Assembly (NCBI GenBank): GCA_902537215.1
Contig: CACBAM010000018.1
Span: 1-40,976 of the forward strand
Length of the DNA stretch: 40,976 nucleotides
Origin: an uncultured Alphaproteobacteria bacterium
Lineage (GTDB): Bacteria > Pseudomonadota > Alphaproteobacteria > Rhodobacterales > Rhodobacteraceae
Reading direction: 5' to 3'
In this document: piece by piece, positions 19,032 through 26,990 of the stretch
Numbering within the stretch: position 1 is the first letter of the stretch
How the letters are laid out: every line of letters begins with the position of its first letter
The notes under the pieces: model-generated
Seen by the model: the letters and a program-made list of their open reading frames with translations, nothing else
Databases searched by the model: none
Told to the model about the DNA's origin: nothing
Made by a program: the position numbers and the translations under genes

Positions 19032-21648
19032 ACTTTTTTCCAGAGCCACACGGGCAGGGACTATTTCTTCTAACTTTCTTGTTCGGAAAGGAATTGATTT
19101 TCTCTGATATCGATTCACGATTTTTGATCTCTGAACTTGAACCCTCTTTGTCAAATGATTTTATATCTGTTCCTGAAACAAACTTTGCAAAAAAAACTAC
19201 TTTTATTGTTTCTCTCTTTATTTTTTCCAACAGACTCTCAAATAATATAAATGCTTCTTGTTTATATTCATTTAAAGGATCTCGTTGAGCATATCCCCTG
19301 AAACCTATAACAGATCTCAAGTGATCTAAAGTCGAAAGATGTCGTGACCAACAGTGATCAACAACTTGAAGTAAGATTTGCTTTTTAATCATTTTAAACG
19401 CTTGTTCCCCAACCTCAGCCTTTTTGTGCTCTAAATTATTTTGAACTTCCTTTAAGATAATATCTCTTATCTCTGTTTCTAATATTCTGTCTTTTTTAAC
19501 ATAGCCACCCAATTGTATAGTTAAGTTAAATTGCTCTGAGAGCTTTTCCTCTAGCCCATTTACATCCCATTGATCTACAAAAGACCCCTCCGGGATGCAT
19601 TCAACAATGATATCCTCCACTACATCCATGTAGATGTTTTCAAACATCTCTGAAACATCAGCTGTTTCCATTATGTTTCTTCTTTGAGAAAAAACCTCTT
19701 TTCGTTGAACATTTATTACATCATCATATTTAAGGATATTCTTTCTTAGGTCAAAATTCCTAGCTTCGACTTTTCCTTGAGCTCGCTCAAGCGCTTTACT
19801 CACCCATGGGTGTGCAATGCTTTCACCATCTTTCAAGCCTAATTTGGACAACATTCCATCAAGTTTATCTGACCCAAATATTCTTAACAAATCGTCATCT
19901 AGACTTAGGAAAAAAGTAGTCTTTCCAGGATCACCCTGCCTACCCGATCGCCCTCTTAATTGATTATCTATTCTCCTACTTTCATGCCTCTCAGTAGCCA
20001 AAACATACAACCCTCCTGCTTTGACCACTTGCTCCTTGTTCTTTAAAACTTGCTGCTCAATTTTGGTCTTCTTCTCATCGAAATTTGGATCTTCATCGTC
20101 AACCTTGCCCTTTATTTGCATTTCAACGTTACCACCAAGTTGTATATCTGTTCCTCTACCAGCCATATTTGTGGCTATCGTCACTGCTCCAGGAGTCCCA
20201 GCCAGTGATATTATCTCTGCCTCTTTTTCATGGTATCTGGCATTAAGCACGTTATGATTTATGTTTTCTTTTTTAAGAAGTTTTGAAATTTCCTCTGATT
20301 TGTCGATTGATGTAGTGCCAACCAGAATCGGTTGTCCTTTAGCATTAGATTTTTTAATCTCATTTATAACTGCTTTATACTTCTCTCCCTTAGTTCTATA
20401 TACTTGATCATCTTCATCCAATCTGGAAATAGGCATATTGGTAGGGACTTCAACAACACCTAAACCATATATTTCTGCGAACTCATCAGCCTCTGTAATT
20501 GCTGTACCAGTCATTCCAGCCAATTTTTCATAAAGGCGAAAGTAATTTTGAAAAGTAACAGACGCAAGAGTAGTATTTTCCGGCTTTACTATTAATTTTT
20601 CTTTTGCCTCAATCGCTTGGTGTAAGCCATTAGATAGGCGTCTACCATCCATCATTCTTCCCGTAAACTCATCAATTAAGATAGCCTCTCCATCCCTGAC
20701 GATATAGTCGCTCTCCCTTTTAAAAAGTTTATTAGCAATTAAGGCTTGATTTACGTGATGGACTAAGTCAGTGTTCTCTGGATCATATAAACTAGATTGC
20801 GGAGCAAGAAGTTGTTCTTTTTCTAGTAAGCTTTCCATCAATTGGTTTCCACTATCAGTTAAGCTTCCCGTCTTAGTTTTCTCATCCAACTCGAAGTCAC
20901 TTATATTCAGTTTAGGAATAAGTGAATTTACTTTTGTATACAATTCCGACTTATCGTTAGTTGGACCTGAAATGATTAAGGGCGTTCTTGCCTCATCGAT
21001 TAGTATACTGTCTACCTCATCTACAATAGCGTAATGAGGAGCTCTTTGGCATATCTCTGACAAATCCGATTTCATATTGTCACGCAAATAATCAAAGCCT
21101 AGTTCATTGTTAGTTGCATATGTCACATCAGAGTTGTAAGCGCTTATTTTCTCACTTTCTTCCATATCTGGAGTTATAACACCCACGCTAAGCTCAAGAG
21201 CAGAAAATACATTCCGCATCCACTCGGCGTCACGCTTCGCTAAATAATCATTAACCGTTACAAGATGAGCTCCCTTGCCTTTTAGAGCATTAAGATAAAG
21301 AGGCAATGTTGCCGTTAGTGTTTTACCTTCCCCAGTTTTCATCTCTGCGATGTAACCCTTATGGAGAAAATAACCTCCTATTAGTTGGACGTCAAAGGGC
21401 CGCAAACCGATTGTTCTTTCAGAAACCTCTCTTACTACCGCAAAGGTCTCAGGTAAAATTGAATCTAAATCCTCGCCATTTTCAATTCTCTGACGGAATT
21501 CAATCGTCTTCCCAGAAAGAACATTATCAGAACTATTTTTCATTTCTTTTGAAAGAGAATTAATTTTATCAACAAAAGGTTTTGCTGTTTTTAGGAGCCT
21601 ATCATTTGAATTCCCAAATAATTTTTTAAAAATCGAAAAGTTTGCCAT
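19006..21648 (-). CDS. secA: Protein translocase subunit SecA
   Basis: ATPase motor that pushes preproteins through SecYEG. The 880 residues contain Walker A MKTGEGKTLTATL (Lys109), Walker B plus DEAD-like box VDSILIDEARTPLIISG, and motifs TNMAGRGTDIQLGGN and QLRGRSGRQGDPG in the second helicase domain. The helical scaffold follows (VVDHCWSRHLSTLDHLR). The C-terminal zinc-binding SecB-interacting tail CPCGSGKKFKHCC (Cys865, Cys867, Cys876, Cys877 region) is intact. This indicates that the SecB pathway is probably used. The gene converges on map with a 26-bp coding overlap and diverges from the PpiC-type isomerase gene, with 157 bp between. Confidence 0.98.
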   Translation of the reverse strand: MANFSIFKKLFGNSNDRLLKTAKPFVDKINSLSKEMKNSSDNVLSGKTIEFRQRIENGEDLDSILPETFAVVREVSERTIGLRPFDVQLIGGYFLHKGYIAEMKTGEGKTLTATLPLYLNALKGKGAHLVTVNDYLAKRDAEWMRNVFSALELSVGVITPDMEESEKISAYNSDVTYATNNELGFDYLRDNMKSDLSEICQRAPHYAIVDEVDSILIDEARTPLIISGPTNDKSELYTKVNSLIPKLNISDFELDEKTKTGSLTDSGNQLMESLLEKEQLLAPQSSLYDPENTDLVHHVNQALIANKLFKRESDYIVRDGEAILIDEFTGRMMDGRRLSNGLHQAIEAKEKLIVKPENTTLASVTFQNYFRLYEKLAGMTGTAITEADEFAEIYGLGVVEVPTNMPISRLDEDDQVYRTKGEKYKAVINEIKKSNAKGQPILVGTTSIDKSEEISKLLKKENINHNVLNARYHEKEAEIISLAGTPGAVTIATNMAGRGTDIQLGGNVEMQIKGKVDDEDPNFDEKKTKIEQQVLKNKEQVVKAGGLYVLATERHESRRIDNQLRGRSGRQGDPGKTTFFLSLDDDLLRIFGSDKLDGMLSKLGLKDGESIAHPWVSKALERAQGKVEARNFDLRKNILKYDDVINVQRKEVFSQRRNIMETADVSEMFENIYMDVVEDIIVECIPEGSFVDQWDVNGLEEKLSEQFNLTIQLGGYVKKDRILETEIRDIILKEVQNNLEHKKAEVGEQAFKMIKKQILLQVVDHCWSRHLSTLDHLRSVIGFRGYAQRDPLNEYKQEAFILFESLLEKIKRETIKVVFFAKFVSGTDIKSFDKEGSSSEIKNRESISEKINSFPNKKVRRNSPCPCGSGKKFKHCCGAI

Positions 21649-21715
21649 TTTTTTTCCATTAATATCAACAAGCTTTATATAGCGTTAATCAGCGCTTGGA
21701 AAGTATTACATTTTC

Positions 21716-21745
21716 TAGTAATTATTAACTAAATATAAATTACTA
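21716..21745. repeat. 8-bp inverted repeat between secA and the PpiC-type gene
   Basis: TAGTAATT at 21716-21723 and its exact reverse complement AATTACTA at 21738-21745 are separated by 14 bp, giving 22 bp between arm centres, close to two helical turns. It lies in the divergent intergenic gap, about 60 bp before the PpiC-type start. The spacing resembles an operator, but the region is very AT-rich and an 8-bp repeat can occur by chance. Confidence 0.3.
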
Positions 21746-21805
21746 TACTATTGCGCGTATATTTTGTATCAAAAAGATCAGAGTTAAAAGGTTTGAGGGA
21801 AAGAT

Positions 21806-22672
21806 ATGAAAGAAAAATACTATCAATTTGCTGCTTTAATATTGACTGCTGTGTTATTTATTCAGTCAACTCAAACAAACTACGCTCAAGAAAGTTTATC
21901 GGCAGATACTCCCTTTATCGAGGTAAATGGCAAGACAATAAAATTTGGTAGTGCTATAATTGCATTCTCAAAAATTAGACAAAATAATATAAAATTTGAC
22001 GAAAAAACAATCTTCTCTCAGATAATTCAACAACTTGTTAATGAAGAATTATTATCTCAACAAGTTGACGGAGAAAACCAACTTACATTACTAGCTCTTG
22101 AACACGAAGAAAGAAGTGCGAAGGCAGCACAGATGGTTTCCAAAATACTAAAAAATTTTCCAAATGATGAACTAGTAAATTCTGCATATAATAACCTTGC
22201 AGATCAATATAAGGGATCTCTAGAGTATAACGCCTCCCATATTCTCGTAAAAGAGGAAAATAAAGCCAAGGCCATTTTAAAAGACCTTGAGGGAGGTAAA
22301 GAATTTGAAATTTTGGCAAAAGAACACTCTATAGGTCCAACAGGAAAAAATGGCGGAAACCTTAATTGGTTTGATCTAAGCTCTATGGTACCTGAGTTTT
22401 CAACTGCATTAATGGTTTTATCAGAAGGAGATATAAGTCAACCAGTCGAAACACAATTCGGCTGGCACCTAATAAAACTGAATAAAACTAGAGAAAAACA
22501 GGTTCCAGAGTTCAAAGAGATAAGAACTCAATTAGTACAAAACCTAAGACAAAGAAAAATTAATGATTATTTGAAATCGTTAACTGAAAAATCTGAAATA
22601 AATTTTGTTGGAGAAAATATCAATCCAAATGAAATCACTAATATCCAACTTCTAGAAAAGCTGGATGATTAA
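21806..22672 (+). CDS. Periplasmic PpiC-type peptidyl-prolyl isomerase
   Basis: Parvulin-family foldase, 288 residues, related to SurA and PrsA. A signal peptide is visible (AALILTAVLFIQSTQTNYA, cut near residue 27). A SurA-like chaperone segment follows, then one parvulin domain (about 137-235) with NASHILVKEENKAKAIL, LAKEHSIGPTGKNGGNLNWF, and a QPVETQFGWHLIKL ending. These carry the conserved His, the S-x-G-P-S/T box, and the G-W-H-I/L-I end. It should act on exported outer-membrane or periplasmic proteins, which fits its position beside secA, though it is divergently transcribed. A purine-rich GAGGGAAAG ribosome site lies upstream. Its last 8 bp overlap argJ. Confidence 0.9.
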   Translation: MKEKYYQFAALILTAVLFIQSTQTNYAQESLSADTPFIEVNGKTIKFGSAIIAFSKIRQNNIKFDEKTIFSQIIQQLVNEELLSQQVDGENQLTLLALEHEERSAKAAQMVSKILKNFPNDELVNSAYNNLADQYKGSLEYNASHILVKEENKAKAILKDLEGGKEFEILAKEHSIGPTGKNGGNLNWFDLSSMVPEFSTALMVLSEGDISQPVETQFGWHLIKLNKTREKQVPEFKEIRTQLVQNLRQRKINDYLKSLTEKSEINFVGENINPNEITNIQLLEKLDD

Positions 22673-23903
22673 TTCAAATAAACGATCTGATCAAGGTAGT
22701 AGATCTTTTACTCTTGCTGGTTTGAAATTTGCGACTTGTTGCTCTGGAACGAAATATAGAAATAGAGATGATCTTTTACTTATTGTACTCGATCCCGGTA
22801 GTTATATATGTGGTTGTTTTACATTATCTACAATGCCCTCGGCACCCGTTGTCTGGTCAAAAAAAAACAATAAGAAAGCTAATAACATAAAGCAAAAAAG
22901 CGTCTTACTAGTAAACGCTGGAAATGCAAATGCTTTCACCGGTGAGGAAGGGTTAATAGCTTGCAAAGAAAAAGTTAAAGCTCTGTCTGATATATTAAAT
23001 TGTGATGAGAGGAATATTTTCCTAGCCTCAACGGGAGTAATAGGCGAACAACTTCCATATAAAGAAATTATAAACCAGTTCAATTTTCTCAAAAAGAACC
23101 TATCTTATAATAACTTCGAAGCAGCATCTTATGCAATATTGACAACAGATCTAAAACCAAAAACTTACGCAAAAAAATTTAAAGTTTTTAATAAATTTTT
23201 TACTATCTCAGGTTTTGCAAAAGGATCTGGAATGATATTTCCAAACATGGCAACGATGTTAGCCTTTATATTTACTGACTTTGAGATTGATAGAAATACA
23301 CTTGCATCCTTTACGAAAAGAGCCGTTGACGAAAGCTTCAATAGAATATCCGTTGACGGCGACACATCTACTTCTGACTCTGTTTTTGTAGGCACAAGTA
23401 ATAAGAGAAATCTTAGGATTACTACAGAAGAAAGGCTAAAAGCTTTAGATAAATTCTACACAGAGCTAAGGAAAGCGATGGTTGATCTAGCAAAAAAAAT
23501 TGTCATGGATGGAGAAGGTGCAGAAAAATTTATTGAGATTACAGTTGAAAATTCAAAAAGTGTACAGCGAGCAAAAAAAATCTGCTTTTCAATTGCAAAC
23601 TCACTCTTGGTAAAAACTGCTATTGCAGGAGAGGATGCGAATTGGGGACGACTTATAATGGCTATAGGAAAAACTGGAATTAATGTCCAAACTAAAAAAA
23701 TCAAGGTATACATGCAGGGTTTTTTACTATGCGAAAATGGTCGAGGCGTTGAGATAGCTGATGAGACTGCTCTATCCAATTCCCTAGAAAACAAAAATAT
23801 TAAAATTTTAATTGATTTGGCAGAAGGTGAAAAGGAATTCACCTCGTGGACGTCAGACCTTACTCAAGAATATATCAAGATAAATTCGGATTATAGATCA
23901 TGA
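22665..23903 (+). CDS. argJ: Bifunctional glutamate N-acetyltransferase/ornithine acetyltransferase
   Basis: Arginine biosynthesis enzyme that recycles the acetyl group from N-acetylornithine to glutamate, and in bifunctional forms also uses acetyl-CoA. The 412-residue precursor cleaves itself into alpha and beta chains before a nucleophilic Thr, here Thr197 in KGSGMIFPNMATMLAF. Other family marks are LVNAGNANAFTGEEG, FLASTGVIGE, SFNRISVDGDTSTSD and GEDANWGRLIMAIGK. The start codon is read from ATGATTAA, which also contains the stop of the isomerase gene. The stop overlaps the mutT start by 4 nt. Whether it is mono- or bifunctional cannot be told from sequence by eye. Confidence 0.95.
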   Translation: MINSNKRSDQGSRSFTLAGLKFATCCSGTKYRNRDDLLLIVLDPGSYICGCFTLSTMPSAPVVWSKKNNKKANNIKQKSVLLVNAGNANAFTGEEGLIACKEKVKALSDILNCDERNIFLASTGVIGEQLPYKEIINQFNFLKKNLSYNNFEAASYAILTTDLKPKTYAKKFKVFNKFFTISGFAKGSGMIFPNMATMLAFIFTDFEIDRNTLASFTKRAVDESFNRISVDGDTSTSDSVFVGTSNKRNLRITTEERLKALDKFYTELRKAMVDLAKKIVMDGEGAEKFIEITVENSKSVQRAKKICFSIANSLLVKTAIAGEDANWGRLIMAIGKTGINVQTKKIKVYMQGFLLCENGRGVEIADETALSNSLENKNIKILIDLAEGEKEFTSWTSDLTQEYIKINSDYRS

Positions 23904-24298
23904 ATACGCGAGTGATTGCTTTACTTGGTTTGATTAATGAAAAGAATGAGGTTCTGATCTCGCTCAGGGAAAATAGGGCTGACTATAATGATTATTGGGA
24001 GTATCCAGGCGGTAAAGTCGAAGATGACGAAAGTATTGAACAAGGGCTTGTTAGAGAAATTAAGGAAGAATTAAATATAGAAATTTCGAAAGCTTGTATT
24101 GCTCCTCTCACTTTTGCAGTAGATGAAAATGAAGTAGATCAAACAATACTCCTTCTATATGTATGTAGAAAGTGGGAAGGCTATCTTACTAGTTTGCTTA
24201 ATCAGAAAATTAAATGGGTCAAACCAGCAGATTTAGCTCAATATAGAATGCCAGCATCAAACTATATTATGAACTCTATTCTCAGAGATTGGGTTTGA
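23900..24298 (+). CDS. mutT: 8-oxo-dGTP diphosphatase (MutT-type Nudix hydrolase)
   Basis: Nudix hydrolase of 132 residues that sanitises oxidised nucleotides such as 8-oxo-dGTP. The Nudix box G-x5-E-x7-R-E-U-x-E-E-x-G/N-U is complete, from GGKVEDDESIEQGLVREI to KEELNIE. The preceding YWEYPGGKVE and the C-terminal YRMPASNYIMNSIL fit MutT rather than ADP-ribose pyrophosphatases. It overlaps argJ by 4 nt (ATGA), an arrangement argJ-mutT also common elsewhere in alphaproteobacteria. It converges on the glycosyltransferase gene with 5 bp between stops. Confidence 0.92.
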   Translation: MNTRVIALLGLINEKNEVLISLRENRADYNDYWEYPGGKVEDDESIEQGLVREIKEELNIEISKACIAPLTFAVDENEVDQTILLLYVCRKWEGYLTSLLNQKIKWVKPADLAQYRMPASNYIMNSILRDWV

Positions 24299-24303
24299 AC
24301 TTA

Positions 24304-25377
24304 TTATGTAGTGGCCTTCATTCTATGATATGCAAATATATATAGGGAAAGAAGAATAAAAAAAGTAATGACAGCATTTTCAATGTCATTATAAAAGATA
24401 ATCGCCGTGATATTTGGTACTACAAAAAGTGGTAGAATTACAAAAGTTGAAAAAGAATTGGCGAAGTTCAGACTGTTTTGAAAAATCTTCCACTTTCTGA
24501 TTTTATCAAAAACCAACTGATGAAAATGTTCTCTATCAGCCATTGAGGCTGACTTTTTTTTATAGATCCTCCTATATATCGAAAATACTGTCTCGACAAC
24601 TGGCCAAAAAAAGATCAACAAAATGGACCATGCAGTGACCTCCGGATTTCTTACTATTAATAGGATAGCTATCCAAGAAAGACAATGTCCTTGAAAATAG
24701 GCTCCTCCATCTCCTAGGAATATTTTCCCCCATGGAAAATTTAGGAAAAAAACACCTAAAGTACTTAAAAAGAAAACTAAGCAGAGCAATATAACAAGAG
24801 TATCCGATGTTATCCAAGCAACTACCGTCAAAAAAAATGAGGTTGATAACGAAATCCCCAATGACAATCCATTTAGCCCATCTATTAGATTAAATGCATG
24901 GGATACTCCGGTAGTTGCAAATACGGTGAATATGAAAGCGAAAGGAGTTAGAAAAAAAAGCTTATCGAGATATAAAACATCTATCCTAGTTAACCATGTC
25001 TCTAATAAGAAAATAGCAAAAATGGAAGATATTGAGGCTCCTAATAGTCGATAGATTGGCTTTATTTGGAAACATAAATCATCTGCAAGGCCTAAAATTA
25101 AAACTGGTAATCCAGATATCAATATGTAACCAAGGTATTCAGCAGAAAAATTTTCTACGCTATACCAGCCATAAACACACCCTGCAAATATTGCTAAACC
25201 ACCAATTCTGGGGGTCGGGTTTATATGGCTTTTTTGAACTTCAAAGTCCTGTCGACCTCTCGAAGAATATCTGAGATGAATTCGTCCTGAAATTATTATT
25301 ATTAGAGACACAATAAAACTTGCAAACAGTGCATTATCGTATCCTGAAATTAGTTGCGTGACACTATTAAGCTCCAC
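24304..25377 (-). CDS. MraY/WecA-family polyprenyl-phosphate sugar-1-phosphate transferase
   Basis: Multi-pass membrane enzyme (GT4/MraY family), 357 residues with about ten or eleven hydrophobic segments. It is expected to transfer a (HexNAc)-1-phosphate from a UDP-sugar to undecaprenyl phosphate, starting a lipid-linked glycan. Motifs are PRIGG near the N-terminus, GLADDL (Mg-binding Asp pair), NLIDGLNGLS, FLGDGGAYF, and the cytoplasmic HFHQLVF loop. The last is typical of WecA-type enzymes rather than MraY proper. Position next to an envelope-glycan region with uppS suggests surface polysaccharide initiation. The exact sugar cannot be read from the sequence. It diverges from the DUF1624 gene with 134 bp between. 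Confidence 0.88.
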   Translation of the reverse strand: MELNSVTQLISGYDNALFASFIVSLIIIISGRIHLRYSSRGRQDFEVQKSHINPTPRIGGLAIFAGCVYGWYSVENFSAEYLGYILISGLPVLILGLADDLCFQIKPIYRLLGASISSIFAIFLLETWLTRIDVLYLDKLFFLTPFAFIFTVFATTGVSHAFNLIDGLNGLSLGISLSTSFFLTVVAWITSDTLVILLCLVFFLSTLGVFFLNFPWGKIFLGDGGAYFQGHCLSWIAILLIVRNPEVTAWSILLIFFWPVVETVFSIYRRIYKKKSASMADREHFHQLVFDKIRKWKIFQNSLNFANSFSTFVILPLFVVPNITAIIFYNDIENAVITFFILLSLYIFAYHRMKATT

Positions 25378-25511
25378 TATTTTTACCTGGTAATTTTGAC
25401 ATAAATAAAATAGACACTTATTCGGGTTTTTTGCAAGTATTTGTTTTGGTTTACTTAAAATTGTCGAACGCTAAAATATATAGATTACTGTACTACATTC
25501 GAGGATAAATA

Positions 25512-26237
25512 TTGCGAATTTTTCTTCTTGATATTTCGCGAGGTGTATGTGTTTTAGCAATGATTGTGTATCATTTTTGCTGGGATTTAGGCTATTTTGG
25601 ATTAATTGATCTTCAACTTATAACACAGGGATTAGGTTTATTAATTGCTCAGCTGATAGGTTTAAGTTTCATAACTATTGCGGGAATATCATCTAGGCTT
25701 TCGAGCCTGTCAAACAACTTTCGACCTAAATTTGTAAAACGCTTTCTTAAGTTGGTTTTAATCTCTTCTGTTATTTCGGTTGCTACTTTCCTGTTAGACA
25801 GAAATAGTTTTATTTTTTTTGGCATTTTACACCTTCTTGCGGTATGCTCTTTGATTAGTTTAATTCTAATCAAGATACGAAATAACTTTCAACTATTGCT
25901 AATTTGTTTGAGCGCCACTTTAATTAGTTTGAGTGGAATAACTTTAGATCTTCCATTTATTTTATCTTGGCTCGGATTCAACAAGCAACCCCCAATTACC
26001 AACGATTTTTATCCATTGTTTCCTTGGATAACTTTTTATTTTTTTGGACTTTGGTTGGGAGAAATTATCATTAAAGAAATCGATAAGAAATCAAAAATTT
26101 CTTCTGTATCCTATTCTGGTATGAGTATAGTTTTTAAGTTTTTTGAGTATACGGGTCAAAGATCATTAATTATTTATATTTTACACCAGCCAATACTTTT
26201 TTCTTTATTCTTTATATATATTCAACTAACATCTTGA
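25512..26237 (+). CDS. DUF1624 / heparan-alpha-glucosaminide N-acetyltransferase-domain membrane protein
   Basis: Integral membrane protein of 241 residues in the acyltransferase-like DUF1624 family. It opens with RIFLLDISRGVCVLAMIVYHFCWDLGYFGL, which is the family head (broken here by the residue limit into LLDISRGVC and VYHFCWDLGYFGL). About seven hydrophobic helices follow, with PLFPWITFYFFGLWLGE and the C-terminal SLIIYILHQPIL that resembles other membrane acyltransferases. The family may acylate sugars across a membrane, but no bacterial member of this short type has a settled role. The start is a TTG preceded by GAGGA. Its stop overlaps the uppS TTG start, so the two are translationally coupled. 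Confidence 0.8.
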   Translation: MRIFLLDISRGVCVLAMIVYHFCWDLGYFGLIDLQLITQGLGLLIAQLIGLSFITIAGISSRLSSLSNNFRPKFVKRFLKLVLISSVISVATFLLDRNSFIFFGILHLLAVCSLISLILIKIRNNFQLLLICLSATLISLSGITLDLPFILSWLGFNKQPPITNDFYPLFPWITFYFFGLWLGEIIIKEIDKKSKISSVSYSGMSIVFKFFEYTGQRSLIIYILHQPILFSLFFIYIQLTS

Positions 26238-26959
26238 AAAATTTTTGGCAGGTAGGCATGCACGTTGGCTTTATTTTAGATGGAAATGGTAGATGGGCCT
26301 CTGATAGAGGTCTGCCTAGGGCCATTGGGCATAAAAAGGGTGCAGAAAACGTAGAAGTAATTCTAAGAAATTGTATAAAATTAAATATCAGTCACGTAAC
26401 CCTTTACGCGTTCTCTACTGAAAACTGGCATCGACCCGTATATGAAGTCAAAGCGCTGATGAATTTATTTAAGTATTATTTAAATAGTAAACTCACTCAA
26501 CTCCACCGCGAGAATGTTAAGGTTTCAATAATTGGAGACATAAGTCCTTTTCCAAAAATTTTAAAAAAATACATGAGAAATTTGATTGAATTAACGAAAG
26601 AAAATGATGGGATGCACTTAAATTTAGCTTTAAATTATGGCGGGAGAGCTGAAATAGTTAGGGCTACGAAAAGAATAAGTAAGCTAATTTTAGAGGAGAA
26701 AATCAGTTTGTCACAAATTGATGAAAATCTTTTTGCTCTCAGTTTAGATAATGGCGGCGAACCAGACCCAGACCTAATAGTGCGAACCGCTGGCGAAAGA
26801 CGTTTGTCAAACTTTCTTTTATGGCAATCGGCGTATAGTGAACTTTATTTTTCCAATAAGACTTGGCCAGATTTTTCAATTAAGGACTTGGAATTAGCAT
26901 TAAACGACTATTATGGGAGAACTAGAAAATTTGGTGGCATGGTTGAGACAATTCTTTGA
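26234..26959 (+). CDS. uppS: Isoprenyl transferase (undecaprenyl diphosphate synthase)
   Basis: Cis-prenyltransferase making the C55 carrier lipid precursor for peptidoglycan and surface polysaccharides. The 241 residues show FILDGNGRWA (catalytic Asp16), RAIGHKKGAEN, YAFSTENWHRP, LNYGGRAEIV and RTAGERRLSNFLLWQSAYSE. The TTG at 26234 overlaps the upstream TGA (TTGA) and gives full length; an ATG at 26258 with AGGTAGG just before it is an alternative, eight codons shorter. In many alphaproteobacteria uppS lies with frr and cdsA; here it is instead placed between a DUF1624 gene and YjbH-type export genes, tying carrier-lipid supply to polysaccharide export. Confidence 0.95.
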   Translation: MKNFWQVGMHVGFILDGNGRWASDRGLPRAIGHKKGAENVEVILRNCIKLNISHVTLYAFSTENWHRPVYEVKALMNLFKYYLNSKLTQLHRENVKVSIIGDISPFPKILKKYMRNLIELTKENDGMHLNLALNYGGRAEIVRATKRISKLILEEKISLSQIDENLFALSLDNGGEPDPDLIVRTAGERRLSNFLLWQSAYSELYFSNKTWPDFSIKDLELALNDYYGRTRKFGGMVETIL

Positions 26960-26990
26960 AAAGCCAAGTCAAAAATTTGAATTTAAAATA

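Noticed and set aside
23456..23842. Minus-strand frame of 128 residues within argJ
   Set aside because: Shadow frame opposite conserved ArgJ motifs.
26913..26990. Longer YjbH-like start inside uppS
   Set aside because: It would bury the signal peptide behind 26 charged residues; the ATG at 26991 gives a normal export signal.
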